This document shows, piece after piece, positions 26,043 to 35,302 of a DNA stretch of 64,000 bases (the stretch's first letter is position 1; each line of letters opens with the position of its first letter). The notes beneath the pieces were generated by a model. It was not told the origin of the DNA and did not search any database. It worked only from the letters and a program-made list of their open reading frames with translations. The position numbers and the translations under genes are program-made. Location: NCBI GenBank assembly GCA_035504415.1, contig DATJRY010000015.1, positions 1-64,000 of the forward strand, given 5' to 3'. Source of the DNA: Candidatus Sulfotelmatobacter sp. (GTDB lineage Bacteria; Vulcanimicrobiota; Vulcanimicrobiia; Vulcanimicrobiales; Vulcanimicrobiaceae).

Positions 26043-28151
26043 GTGTCCGGATCGCGTTCCCTCGCGCTCGCGCTGAGCGCGGCGCTCTTCGCCGCGCCGC
26101 TCGCGGCGCTCGCTCAACCCTCTCCCGCACCGGCCGCTTCGGCGCAGCCCGCACCCGTTCCGTCGACGCAGCCGATGCCCGTGTCGACCGTCGCCCCCGC
26201 GCCGTCGGCGACGCTCCAGTCGACCACCGGCTCGTCGTCGAGTCAGACCTCGCCCGGCACCAGCGGCCAGCCCGCCCAGACCACGCCCGTGCAAACGCCG
26301 GCGGCGTCGACGGCCCGGCCGCCCACGCCGATGAGCAGCGCACCGGCATCGGCCGGTACGACCGCGCAGCCGCAGCCCGGCGCCAGCGGCGCGCCCGCCG
26401 GCGCGACCGGCGCCGGGTTCCCGCCGCCACCCGTCCCCGCCGTGCTGCCCGCGGTGCCGCCGATCTCCGGCTACAGCGCGCCCGTCAACGCCATCCCCAA
26501 CGGCGATCTGGTCGGCGTGAACAATCTGCCGTTCGTCGGGCTCTCGCTGCAAGACGCGATCGGCATGGCGCTGCAGCGCAACACCAACCTCGCGCTGGCG
26601 CAGTCGAATCGCCGCATCGCGGCCTATCAGATCATCGCCGCCAAGGGTGCGTACGACACGAACTTCCAGGTCGTGCCCTCGTATCAGCACATGGTCGAGC
26701 CGGTCAGCTCGCCGTTCAACACCACCAACACCGGCGGACCGGTCACGCAGGACACGCTCGGCATCACCAGCGGCCTCAAGGGGCTGACCGGGACCGGCGG
26801 ACAGTACAGCGTCGGCATCTCCGGCCAGCGCATCACCAACGACAGCGCCTACAACAGCTACAACCCGTACTACGAGACGGCGCTGCAGTTCTCGATCACC
26901 CAGCCGCTCGCGAAGGGCCTGGCGATCGATCAGCCGCGCCTGCAGATCCGGCTCGCGAAGATCAACAACCAGCTCGCGGCGAGCCAAGCGCTGCTCGACA
27001 CGTCGAACACGATCGTGCTCATCTCCGACACCTACTACCAGTTGGTCCAGGCCTGGCAGAACGTCGCGATTCAAGAAGAAGGGCTGCGCCAAGCGACCGC
27101 GCAGGCCGCGTCCAACACGCGGCTGGCCCGCCACGGCGCGGTCGCGCCGACCGACATCGTCGAGGCGAACACGCAGGTCAACGTCTTCCAGGACAACGTC
27201 TTCGCGGCCATCCAGAACGTGCAGCGCGCGCAGATCGCGCTGAAGCAGCAGCTGCTCGCCAATCCCGCCGATCCGCTGTGGTTCGCGAACCTGGTGCCGA
27301 CGACGTCGGTCGCGCAGGTACCCCCGGAGCCGACCCTCGACGCGCTGATCACCTCGGCGATCCAGAACCGTCCGGAGATCGCCGAAGTGCGCGAGCAGCG
27401 CGAGCAGTCCGACGCGAACCTCGCGTACGCGAAGGACCAGCTCAAGCCGCAGGTCGATCTCGGACTGGGCTACACCTCGAACGGCTTCGCGGGCAACCCG
27501 CTCAACCCGCTGGCGAACCCGCTCTTCGGGCTGCTCGGCTCGCTGGTGCCGCCGGCGGAGCTGGCCGAGTTCCCCCTCCCGCCCTCGTATCAGAGCGGCA
27601 ACATCGGGACCTCGCTGCGCAACGCGCTCGAGAACCGCTTCCCGGTCTACGCCGGCCAACTGACGATCTCGATTCCGATCGGCAACCACACCGCCAAAGC
27701 CGACTATGCGATCCAGCAGGAACAGCAGCGCCAGGTCCAAGTCGACGAGACGGCGGTGCTGGCGCGGATTCGCGGTGAAGCGATCAACGCGATCCAGGGC
27801 TTACGCGAAGCGCAGTACCGCGTCATCGCGGCACGCGCCGCGCGCCAAGCCGCGCAGCGCGTGCTGCTCGGCGAGCAGCGCCGCTTCGCGGCCGGCACCT
27901 CGACCACGTTCCTGGTGCTGCAGCGGCAGCTGCAGGTCGCGCAGGACGAAGGGCTCGAGCTCGATGCGCAGACCGACCTCGATCGCGCGATCGTCGAGCT
28001 GAACCGCGTCAGCGGTCGGATCTTCGCCCAGAACGGCGTCGACGTCACCAGCATCGGCGGGCAGACCCTCAACGCCGCCGGTCCGACCAGCGTGCTGCCG
28101 CCGGCCCCGCAACCGACGGCCCCGCCGGTTCAGGGCCTCCAGCACTTCTAG
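26043..28151 (+). CDS. TolC-type outer-membrane efflux protein with long Pro/Ser/Thr-rich linker
   Basis: The product has 702 residues from a GTG at 26043, with signal peptide cleavage near ALA-Q. Residues 25-130 are a low-complexity Ala/Pro/Ser/Thr/Gln stretch not normal for TolC. After it come two outer-membrane-efflux repeats: LSLQDAIGMALQRNTNLALA, long helices, then DALITSAIQNRPEIAEVREQ and the final helix region. It should form the trimeric outer-membrane duct for the preceding adaptor. The linker may cross the cell wall. A short extra C-terminal Pro-rich tail is present. Confidence 0.9.
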   Translation: MSGSRSLALALSAALFAAPLAALAQPSPAPAASAQPAPVPSTQPMPVSTVAPAPSATLQSTTGSSSSQTSPGTSGQPAQTTPVQTPAASTARPPTPMSSAPASAGTTAQPQPGASGAPAGATGAGFPPPPVPAVLPAVPPISGYSAPVNAIPNGDLVGVNNLPFVGLSLQDAIGMALQRNTNLALAQSNRRIAAYQIIAAKGAYDTNFQVVPSYQHMVEPVSSPFNTTNTGGPVTQDTLGITSGLKGLTGTGGQYSVGISGQRITNDSAYNSYNPYYETALQFSITQPLAKGLAIDQPRLQIRLAKINNQLAASQALLDTSNTIVLISDTYYQLVQAWQNVAIQEEGLRQATAQAASNTRLARHGAVAPTDIVEANTQVNVFQDNVFAAIQNVQRAQIALKQQLLANPADPLWFANLVPTTSVAQVPPEPTLDALITSAIQNRPEIAEVREQREQSDANLAYAKDQLKPQVDLGLGYTSNGFAGNPLNPLANPLFGLLGSLVPPAELAEFPLPPSYQSGNIGTSLRNALENRFPVYAGQLTISIPIGNHTAKADYAIQQEQQRQVQVDETAVLARIRGEAINAIQGLREAQYRVIAARAARQAAQRVLLGEQRRFAAGTSTTFLVLQRQLQVAQDEGLELDAQTDLDRAIVELNRVSGRIFAQNGVDVTSIGGQTLNAAGPTSVLPPAPQPTAPPVQGLQHF

Positions 28152-28152
28152 A

Positions 28153-28899
28153 TCACGTCGCACCCGTCGCGGCGAGGTGCTTCGCCGCGGCGGCTTCGTC
28201 GACGAACCAGTGCAGCTCGCCGTGCGTGGGGTGGACGATCTGCGAGGGGTAGACGTCGGGCTCGCGCGGGCCGTCGAGGACGGCGTACAGGGCATCGGCT
28301 TTTTCGGCACCGCCGGCGGTGATCGCGACGTGCCGGGCGGCGTTGATCGTGGCCGGCGTCAGCGTCAGGCGCCAACGGTCGAGCTTGGGGACGTAGTGCG
28401 CGACGACCAGATCCTCGCTCGAGATGCCCGCCAGGGTGCCGGGGAAGAGCGAGGCGGTGTGGCCGTCGGGTCCCATGCCGAGCAGGATCAGATCGAGCCG
28501 CGGCTTCTCGCCGAGCTCACGCTGCAGCACGACGGCGTAGTCGGCGGCGGCGGCGGTCGGGTCGTCCTCGCCGTGCATGCGATGCACGTGCGCGGCCGCG
28601 ATCCCCAGCGGGTCGAGCAGCGTCTCGCGGTTCATGCGGTAGTTGGAGTCGGGGTCGTCGGGCGGCACGCAGCGTTCGTCGCCGAACCAGAACACGACGC
28701 GGTTCCAGTCGAGCGCGTCGCGCGCGCCGTTGACGAGCAGCGCGTTCATGGCGCGGGGCGTCGAGCCGCCGGCCAGCGCGACGTGCGCGGCAGGCCGCTC
28801 GGCCAGCGTCGCGCGCACGACCGCGACGACGTGGTCGGCGGCGGCTTGCGCCAGCGCGGCCGGGTCGGCGAGGACGGTGACCGTTGCCGCGGCGCTCAT
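28153..28899 (-). CDS. pgl: 6-phosphogluconolactonase
   Basis: The product has 248 residues of the DevB/Pgl type. It hydrolyses 6-phosphogluconolactone in the oxidative pentose phosphate pathway. Motifs include VALAGGSTPRAMNALL, the WFGDERCVPPDDPDSNYRMN block and LILLGMGPDGHTASLFPGT. The ATG overlaps the opcA stop by 4 bases, and it is the last gene of the pathway operon. Confidence 0.95.
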   Translation of the reverse strand: MSAAATVTVLADPAALAQAAADHVVAVVRATLAERPAAHVALAGGSTPRAMNALLVNGARDALDWNRVVFWFGDERCVPPDDPDSNYRMNRETLLDPLGIAAAHVHRMHGEDDPTAAAADYAVVLQRELGEKPRLDLILLGMGPDGHTASLFPGTLAGISSEDLVVAHYVPKLDRWRLTLTPATINAARHVAITAGGAEKADALYAVLDGPREPDVYPSQIVHPTHGELHWFVDEAAAAKHLAATGAT

Positions 28900-29924
28900 G
28901 CGTGCGAGAGGTCCGGACGCGGCGGTTCCTCGCCGAACAGCGTCGCCGCGGTGGCCAGCGCGGTCGCGAACAGCTCGTCGGTCTCGCCTTGCAAGATCGC
29001 GATCTCGAGCAGCGAGGCGTTGTCGATCGCCTGCAACGTGAACAGGCGCGGATCGCGCGCGTGCTCGCCTTCGACCCAGACCCGTACGCACAGCGGGTCG
29101 TCGGTGACCGCGCCATGGTACGACGAGGTGTCGCTGGTCAGCGTCACGCTCTGCACGCGGCGGATCTCGCCCTCGCGCCGGCGTTCGAAGGAGATATCTT
29201 TCGCTTCGCAGTCGAGGAACGCGTCGCGTCCGCGCGCGAGCCAGCCCAAGCGGCTGGCGAGCCAGCCGCCCAGGTAGAGCGCCTCGGCGTCGGAGCCGCT
29301 GGCGATCGTCAGGGTGCGGATCGTGTACAGCTCGTCGAGCAGAGCCGGGTCGTCGAAGAAGTGCGCGATCATGTCCTGCCACGGGCGCAAGCGCAGCCAC
29401 GCCAGGTCGCGCAGCGCGATGGTGGGCTGCTCGCGGTGAAAGCGCGCCAGCGCGATCAGCGTTTGCGCGTCGCGCAGTGCACCCGACGAGTCGACCACCA
29501 GACCGTCGATGTGCGGCAGCAGCGCGCGAAAGACCGGGCGCGCCGCCTCGGTCGAGCTGCTCCACCACAGCTCGGTGGGGACGTTGCGCGGGCACAACGC
29601 CGTCACGTACTCGGCGATCTCCTCGGGGCCAATCTCGTCGACGTCGAGCAGGACGCGTTCGCCGCGGACGGTGACGCGCGCGTTCTCGCCGCGGTCCGAC
29701 GCGGTGACGGTGGCGCCGCTCTGCGCGCCGGTACCGTCGAGGATGAGGGTGAACGAGGGATGCTTCTCGGCCAGCAGCTCGGCGCGCTCGAGCACCCAGT
29801 TGCGCCGCTCCGGATCGTCGATCCAGACGATCAGGTTCATGGTCGACGCGGAGAGCTTCTCGCCCGACAGCTCGCCGCGCACCGCGTCGAGCGAGGCGGA
29901 GACGTTGGCTTCGCTCTTCATCAT
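28896..29924 (-). CDS. opcA: Glucose-6-phosphate dehydrogenase assembly protein OpcA
   Basis: The product has 342 residues. The OpcA pattern is seen in MNLIVWIDDPERRNWVLERA, CPRNVPTELWWSS, RDLAWLRLRPWQDMIAHFFD and YLGGWLASRLGW. OpcA is known from cyanobacteria and actinobacteria, where it binds and activates Zwf. Its start overlaps the zwf stop, fitting a complex made together. A ribosome site GGAGGAAG precedes two consecutive ATG codons; the first was chosen. Confidence 0.93.
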   Translation of the reverse strand: MMKSEANVSASLDAVRGELSGEKLSASTMNLIVWIDDPERRNWVLERAELLAEKHPSFTLILDGTGAQSGATVTASDRGENARVTVRGERVLLDVDEIGPEEIAEYVTALCPRNVPTELWWSSSTEAARPVFRALLPHIDGLVVDSSGALRDAQTLIALARFHREQPTIALRDLAWLRLRPWQDMIAHFFDDPALLDELYTIRTLTIASGSDAEALYLGGWLASRLGWLARGRDAFLDCEAKDISFERRREGEIRRVQSVTLTSDTSSYHGAVTDDPLCVRVWVEGEHARDPRLFTLQAIDNASLLEIAILQGETDELFATALATAATLFGEEPPRPDLSHA

Positions 29925-31486
29925 ATCTTCCTCCAGTCGCGCCCGTCCGCGATCAGCAGGCGATCCGCCGAGGGCGGACCTTGGCTTCCCGCCGCATAGT
30001 TCGGGAAGTTGTCGTCGACCGTCGCTTGCCAGCGGTCGAGCACCGGCATGACGACGTTCCAGGCGGTCTCGACGGCGTCCCAACGGGTGAACAGCGTCGC
30101 GTCGCCGCGCATCGCGTCGCCGATCAGCCGTTCGTACGCCGGCGCCGAGACGACGCCGAAGCCGGTCCCGTAGTTGAAGTCCATCGACACCGAGCGAATG
30201 TGCATCTTCGGGCCCGGCACCTTGGCCGAGAAGCGCAGCGAAATGCCTTCCTCGGGCTGGATCTTCATGACCAGCACGTTGTTCTCGATCGTGTCGCCGA
30301 TCTCGCCGAACAGGCGGTGCGGGATCGACCGGAAGCGGATCGCGATCTCCGAGTTCTTGTGCGCGAGGCGCTTGCCGGAGCGCAGATAGAACGGGACGTC
30401 GGCCCAGCGCCAGTTGTCGATCCACAGCTTGACCGCCGCGTACGTCTCGGTGTTGGAGTGCGGGTCGACGTCGGGCTCGTCGCGATAGGCCGGCACCGGC
30501 TTGCCGGCGATCGAGCCGGCGTCGTACTGGCCGCGCGCGGCGTCGAGGAACGCGCGATTCGGCTCGATCTGCCGCACCGCCGCCAGCGCCTTGAACTTCT
30601 CGTCGCGGATCGCTTCGGCGCTGGCCGAGATCGGCGGCTCCATCGCGACCAGGGCCAACAGGTTCATGACGTGGTTCTGGATCATGTCGCGCAGGGCGCC
30701 GGCGTGATCGTAGTAGCCGCCGCGCTGCTCGACCCCGACCGTCTCGGCGGCGGTGATCTGGATCGAGTCGACGTAGCGCCGGTTCCAGATCGGCTCGAAG
30801 ATGACGTTGGCGAAACGCAGCGCGATGATGTCCTGGACGGGCTCTTTGCCCAGGTAGTGGTCGATGCGGTAGACCTGCTTCTCGTCGAAGACCTTGCGGA
30901 CTTCGGACTGGAGCGCGCGCGCGGACTCGATGTCGGTGCCGAACGGCTTCTCGATGATGATGCGCGACCAGCCTTGCTTGTCGTCGCGCGGACCCAGGCC
31001 GGACGCGTCGATCTGCTTGACGATCTGCGAGAACACCGTCGGCGGCGTGCTCAGGTAGAACAGGCGGTTGCCGGCGGTGCCGAGCTTCTCGTCGTTCTCC
31101 TCGATCTTCTCTCTGAGCCGCTTGAACGCGGCGGGGTCGTCGAACGAACCGGGGACGTAGGAGATGTGGCTGGCGAAGTCGCTCCAGAGCGGGTCCTTCG
31201 CCGGCCCCGTGCGCGAGAACTCGTCGACCGCCTTGCGCATGTCCTCGCGGAACTGCTCGTCGCTGAACTTCGAGCGCGAGAAGCCGATGATGCCGAAGTT
31301 CTGCGGCAGCGTGTCGTTGAGGCGCAGGTTCCACATCGCGGGCAGCAGCATGCGCTTCATCAGGTCGCCGCTGGCGCCGAAGAAGATGATGTTGCAGGGA
31401 TCGGTGATGCGATCGGCCGTGAGGCCGGCGCGCAGCGGGTTGATTTGAGCGCCGTCCCCGCGCGGCGCTGCTGCGGTGGCGGTCAC
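29921..31486 (-). CDS. zwf: Glucose-6-phosphate 1-dehydrogenase
   Basis: The product has 521 residues, the usual length. It oxidises glucose 6-phosphate to the lactone with NADP+. The coenzyme motif IIFFGASGDLMKRMLLPAMW, the active-site RIDHYLGKEPVQDIIALRF and the IQITAAETVGVEQRGGYYD block are intact. It follows gnd by 4 bases and overlaps opcA. Confidence 0.97.
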   Translation of the reverse strand: MTATAAAPRGDGAQINPLRAGLTADRITDPCNIIFFGASGDLMKRMLLPAMWNLRLNDTLPQNFGIIGFSRSKFSDEQFREDMRKAVDEFSRTGPAKDPLWSDFASHISYVPGSFDDPAAFKRLREKIEENDEKLGTAGNRLFYLSTPPTVFSQIVKQIDASGLGPRDDKQGWSRIIIEKPFGTDIESARALQSEVRKVFDEKQVYRIDHYLGKEPVQDIIALRFANVIFEPIWNRRYVDSIQITAAETVGVEQRGGYYDHAGALRDMIQNHVMNLLALVAMEPPISASAEAIRDEKFKALAAVRQIEPNRAFLDAARGQYDAGSIAGKPVPAYRDEPDVDPHSNTETYAAVKLWIDNWRWADVPFYLRSGKRLAHKNSEIAIRFRSIPHRLFGEIGDTIENNVLVMKIQPEEGISLRFSAKVPGPKMHIRSVSMDFNYGTGFGVVSAPAYERLIGDAMRGDATLFTRWDAVETAWNVVMPVLDRWQATVDDNFPNYAAGSQGPPSADRLLIADGRDWRKI

Positions 31487-31490
31487 TGGT

Positions 31491-32423
31491 TCAGGCTCCC
31501 GCTTTACTGCCGGCCGCGGCGACGCCGTTCTCGTCCTTCACCGCGTGGCCGCCGAACTGGTTGCGCAGCGCGGCGATGACTTTGGCGCTGAACGACTCTT
31601 CCTGGCGCGAGACGAAGCGCGAGATCAGCGATTGGGTGATCACGGGTGCCGGAACGTTCTCGTCGATCGCGGCTTCGACCGTCCAACGGCCTTCGCCCGA
31701 GTCCTCGACCCAGCCGCGGATCGCCTTGAGGTCGGGATCTTCGCGCAGCGCGATCTCGAGCAGCTCGAGCAGCCACGAACGCACGACCGAACCGTAGCGC
31801 CAGATCGACGCCAGCTGGTGAAGGTCGTAGTGATACTCGGACTTCTCGAGGATCTCGAAACCCTCGCCGTACGCCGCCAGCATCCCGTACTCGATCCCGT
31901 TGTGGACCATCTTCGAGAAGTGGCCGGCACCGCTCGGCCCGACGTGCGCGTAGCCTCCCTCGGGGGCCAGCGTGAGGAAGACGGGTTCGACCGTCTTCAC
32001 CGCCGCGTCGTCGCCGCCGACCATCAAGCAGTAGCCGTTAGCCAGGCCCCACACCCCGCCCGAGGTGCCGCAGTCGACGAACGCGATCCCCTTGTCCTTG
32101 CAGCGCAGGTAGCGCTGCTTGGAGTCGGTCCACTTCGAGTTGCCGCCGTCGACGATGACGTCGCCCGGCTGCAGCAGCCCCAGCAGCTGCGTGATCGTGT
32201 CGTCGGTCGGCGCGCCCGCCGGGACCATGATCCACACCGCGCGCGGCGGCGTGAGCTGCTTGACCAGATCGGCCAACGACGAAGCGCCGGCGGCGCCGTC
32301 GCCGACGCTGCGCTGCACCGCCGCCGGGTCGCGGTCGTAGGCGACGACCTGGTGGCCGCCGCGCTCGAGCCGCGTGGTCATGTTGGCGCCCATGCGCCCG
32401 AGGCCGATCATCCCGAGTTGCAT
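31491..32423 (-). CDS. gnd: 6-phosphogluconate dehydrogenase, short form
   Basis: The product has 310 residues, the short (YqeC/GndA-like) type of about 300 residues rather than the 470-residue enzyme. It decarboxylates 6-phosphogluconate to ribulose 5-phosphate. The N-terminal GMIGLGRMGANM nucleotide motif, VIVDGGNSKWTDSKQRY, FVDCGTSGGVWGLANGYCLM and KMVHNGIEYGMLAAYGEGFE are present. Short forms are often NAD+-dependent. It lies 7 bases downstream of tal-pgi. Confidence 0.95.
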   Translation of the reverse strand: MQLGMIGLGRMGANMTTRLERGGHQVVAYDRDPAAVQRSVGDGAAGASSLADLVKQLTPPRAVWIMVPAGAPTDDTITQLLGLLQPGDVIVDGGNSKWTDSKQRYLRCKDKGIAFVDCGTSGGVWGLANGYCLMVGGDDAAVKTVEPVFLTLAPEGGYAHVGPSGAGHFSKMVHNGIEYGMLAAYGEGFEILEKSEYHYDLHQLASIWRYGSVVRSWLLELLEIALREDPDLKAIRGWVEDSGEGRWTVEAAIDENVPAPVITQSLISRFVSRQEESFSAKVIAALRNQFGGHAVKDENGVAAAGSKAGA

Positions 32424-32430
32424 GATGCTC

Positions 32431-35265
32431 CTACGCCTTGGCGCTGACGGCGGATTCGAGCGCGCTCGCGAGGGCTTCGAGGCCCTTGCGCGCGTCGCCG
32501 GGGAAGTGGAAGCGGGCGCCGCGGCGGTTGCGCTTGTCGAGCGACTCGAAGTCGCCCAGCGCTTGCGCGCGCTGCAGGGTGCGGAAGCCGACCATCCCGG
32601 GGATCGGAATGTCGAACGGCGCGTCGTAGGTGATCTGGAAGAAGACGCCTTCGTTCGAACCGCCCTTGTGGAGCTGGCCGGTCGAGTGTAAGAATCGCGG
32701 TCCGAAGCCGACCGTGGTCGCGACCTTGCGCGCGTCACGCACGGTGGTGCGGATGCGGGTCAGGAGCGCCTCGGTCGCGGCGTTCATCGGCACGTACGCG
32801 TTGAACGCGACGTAGTCGCCGCTCGCGATCTGCTCGGCGATCGCGTTGACCGCGCTCTGCAGATCGTTGCCGAGCGCGGTGCCGTGCGAGCCGGCCAGCG
32901 CGGTCACGTTGACCTCGGCGGTACGCACGCGCGGCTCGGGTTCCGAGAACGCGCCCTTCTCGGCGTACTCGGCCAACAGCCGCTTCGTGTTGTCCTTCGA
33001 CTCTTGCACGTTCGGCTGGTCGAATGCGTCGATGCCGAGCACCGAGCCGGCCGCGGCGGTCGCGATCTCCCACAGGTAGAACTGCTCGCCGACGTCGAGC
33101 GCGTCGTGCATGACCAGCCGGATCACCGGATGCCCCGCCGCTTCGAGCTCGTCGACGCGCGCCACCGCGGCCTCGTCGCCCGCCAAGCCCGCGCCGACGT
33201 AGACGAAGACGCGGTCGTTGCCGTAGGCGCGCACTTCGCCGAGCGGCTCGCCCTCGATCGGGACGATCCCGGTCCCCGACTTGCCGGTCGACTCCGCGAT
33301 GAGCTGCTCGGCCCACGCGCCGAACGCGTGCACCGTCGGGTGCGTGAGGATGGTCAGCTTGTCGCGGCCGTTCTTGGCCAGCGCGCCGATGGCGGCGCCG
33401 AACCGCACGCCCGGCGCGTCCTGCACGACGACCGTCTGCGCGTTGGCCGTCATCGCGTTGATCGCGCGGTCGAGGATCGCGCCGACGTCGTAGCCCGCCA
33501 GCGCCGCCGGCACCATCCCGAAGAACGAGAGCGCGGAGTAGCGCCCGCCGATGTCGGGGTCGTTGACGAAGACGCGCAGGAACCCCGTGTCGCGCGCTTC
33601 CTTGTCGAGCTTGGTGCCGGGATCGGTGATGGCGATGAAGTGGTCGGCGGCGTTGCTGCTCCCGACCGTCTGCTGCACGCGCTGGAAGAAGTAGCGGAAG
33701 AACGCGTCCGGCTCGGTCGTCGTCCCCGACTTGGAGGCGACGATGAACAGGCTCTTGGCGATGTCCAGGCTCTGGTCCAGCGCCTGGATCTGCTGCGTGT
33801 CGGTCGAGTCGAGCACGTGCAGCTGCGGATAGCCCGGCGTGCGGCCGAAGGTCGCGCGCAGGATGTCGGGCGCCAGCGAGCTGCCGCCCATGCCAAGCAC
33901 GACGACGTGGTCGAAGCGCTTCGCGCAGGCCTGCGCGAAGTCGCGCAGCTCGCCGCTCTGTGCGTGCGTCTGCTGCGCGATGCGCACCCAGCCCAGCGCG
34001 TGCTCGATGATCGCGACGTGCTCGGGCGCGGTCGACCACGGCGCCGGGTCGTCGCTCCAGAGCGCGTGCAGGAAGTCGATGGCGGCCAGCTTGTCGAGCG
34101 CGTTCTCCGCCGCGCCGGCGTATTCGCCCAGCGCCAGCTGGACCTTGGGCCGCGCGTCGCCGCGCAGGTGGTCGAGCTTGGCCGAGATCGCGGTCAGCAT
34201 CGCTTGGAACGAGTCCGCGAACGACTTGACGCCCTCGCTGACCAGCTCTTCGGTGACGTCGTAGAGCGAGATCTGCGCCTCGGCCAGCGCCTCGATCGTC
34301 GCGCGGGCGCGATCGACGTCGGCCAGCACGGTGTCGGCGCGCACGTGGCCGTGATCGAGGATCGCGTCGAGCGTCGCCGGCGGCACGGTGTTGACGGTGT
34401 CCTTGCCGATCAGCGGCTCGACGTACATCAGGTCGGGGTAGGCCGGGTTCTTGGTCGAGGTCGAGGCCCACAGCGGGCGCTGGACGTGCGCGCCCTTGGC
34501 GCGCAGCGCCGCGAAGCGCTCGCCGCCGAACAGCTTGAGGAAGCGCTGATAGGCCAGCTTCGTGTTGGCGATGGCGGCCTGCCCGAGCAAGAACTCGAGG
34601 TTTTCGCCGCGGTCGATCTTCGCTTGCAGCTTCTTGTCGATCGCGGTGTCGATGCGCGAGACGAAGAACGAGGCGACCGACGCGATCCGCTCGATCGACT
34701 CGCCTTTGGCGGCGCGGTCTTCGAGCCCGGCGATGTACGCTTCGGCGGCGTCCTCGTAACGGTCGACCGAGAACAGCAGCGTCACGTTGACGTTGATGCC
34801 GGCCGCGATGGTGGCACGGATCGCCGGGACGCCGGCGGGGGTGCCCGGGATCTTGATCATCACGTTCGGGCGGTCGACGGTTTTCCACAGCCGTGCGGCC
34901 GCGGCGATCGTGCCCTCGGTGTCGTTGGCGAGCGTCGGCGAGACTTCGAGCGAGACGTAGCCGTCGAGGCCCTGCGTCTCGTCGTAGACGGGGCGGAACA
35001 GATCGCACGAGCTGCGGATGTCGCGCACCGCCAGCGCTTCGAAGACCACCACCGGATCGTGCTCGTCGAGCAGCGTGCGCAGCTGCTCGTCGTAGTCGGT
35101 CCCCGAGCCGATCGCCTTCTCGAAGATCGTCGGGTTGGACGTCATGCCGCGCAGGCCTTGGTCGATCAGCTTTTGCAGATCGCCCCCGGCGAACATCGAG
35201 CGGCGGATATTGTCGAGCCAGATGCTCTGGCCGACGGCGGCCAGCTCCCTCAACTGAGTGCCCAT
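32431..35265 (-). CDS. Transaldolase-phosphoglucose isomerase fusion
   Basis: The product has 944 residues. The N-terminal 370 are transaldolase (SIWLDNIRRSMFAGGDLQKL, GMTSNPTIFEKAI, the Schiff-base Lys138 in NVMIKIPGTPAG). The rest is phosphoglucose isomerase (VVLGMGGSSLAPDILRATFG, FIVASKSGTTTEPDAFFRYF, with C-terminal GGSNEGVFFQ). The two activities interconvert fructose 6-phosphate with glucose 6-phosphate and with sedoheptulose 7-phosphate, returning carbon to Zwf. Such fusions are known in several bacterial groups. The fusion is in frame with no sign of damage. Confidence 0.96.
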   Translation of the reverse strand: MGTQLRELAAVGQSIWLDNIRRSMFAGGDLQKLIDQGLRGMTSNPTIFEKAIGSGTDYDEQLRTLLDEHDPVVVFEALAVRDIRSSCDLFRPVYDETQGLDGYVSLEVSPTLANDTEGTIAAAARLWKTVDRPNVMIKIPGTPAGVPAIRATIAAGINVNVTLLFSVDRYEDAAEAYIAGLEDRAAKGESIERIASVASFFVSRIDTAIDKKLQAKIDRGENLEFLLGQAAIANTKLAYQRFLKLFGGERFAALRAKGAHVQRPLWASTSTKNPAYPDLMYVEPLIGKDTVNTVPPATLDAILDHGHVRADTVLADVDRARATIEALAEAQISLYDVTEELVSEGVKSFADSFQAMLTAISAKLDHLRGDARPKVQLALGEYAGAAENALDKLAAIDFLHALWSDDPAPWSTAPEHVAIIEHALGWVRIAQQTHAQSGELRDFAQACAKRFDHVVVLGMGGSSLAPDILRATFGRTPGYPQLHVLDSTDTQQIQALDQSLDIAKSLFIVASKSGTTTEPDAFFRYFFQRVQQTVGSSNAADHFIAITDPGTKLDKEARDTGFLRVFVNDPDIGGRYSALSFFGMVPAALAGYDVGAILDRAINAMTANAQTVVVQDAPGVRFGAAIGALAKNGRDKLTILTHPTVHAFGAWAEQLIAESTGKSGTGIVPIEGEPLGEVRAYGNDRVFVYVGAGLAGDEAAVARVDELEAAGHPVIRLVMHDALDVGEQFYLWEIATAAAGSVLGIDAFDQPNVQESKDNTKRLLAEYAEKGAFSEPEPRVRTAEVNVTALAGSHGTALGNDLQSAVNAIAEQIASGDYVAFNAYVPMNAATEALLTRIRTTVRDARKVATTVGFGPRFLHSTGQLHKGGSNEGVFFQITYDAPFDIPIPGMVGFRTLQRAQALGDFESLDKRNRRGARFHFPGDARKGLEALASALESAVSAKA

Positions 35266-35302
35266 GTCGTGTCGTACTCTCTCTTCGCGCGTTGCGTGAC
35301 GT

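Noticed and set aside
32735-35008. 757-codon frame parallel to tal-pgi
   Set aside because: It is a frame-shifted shadow, Arg-rich and without motifs, while the other frame encodes the complete fusion enzyme.
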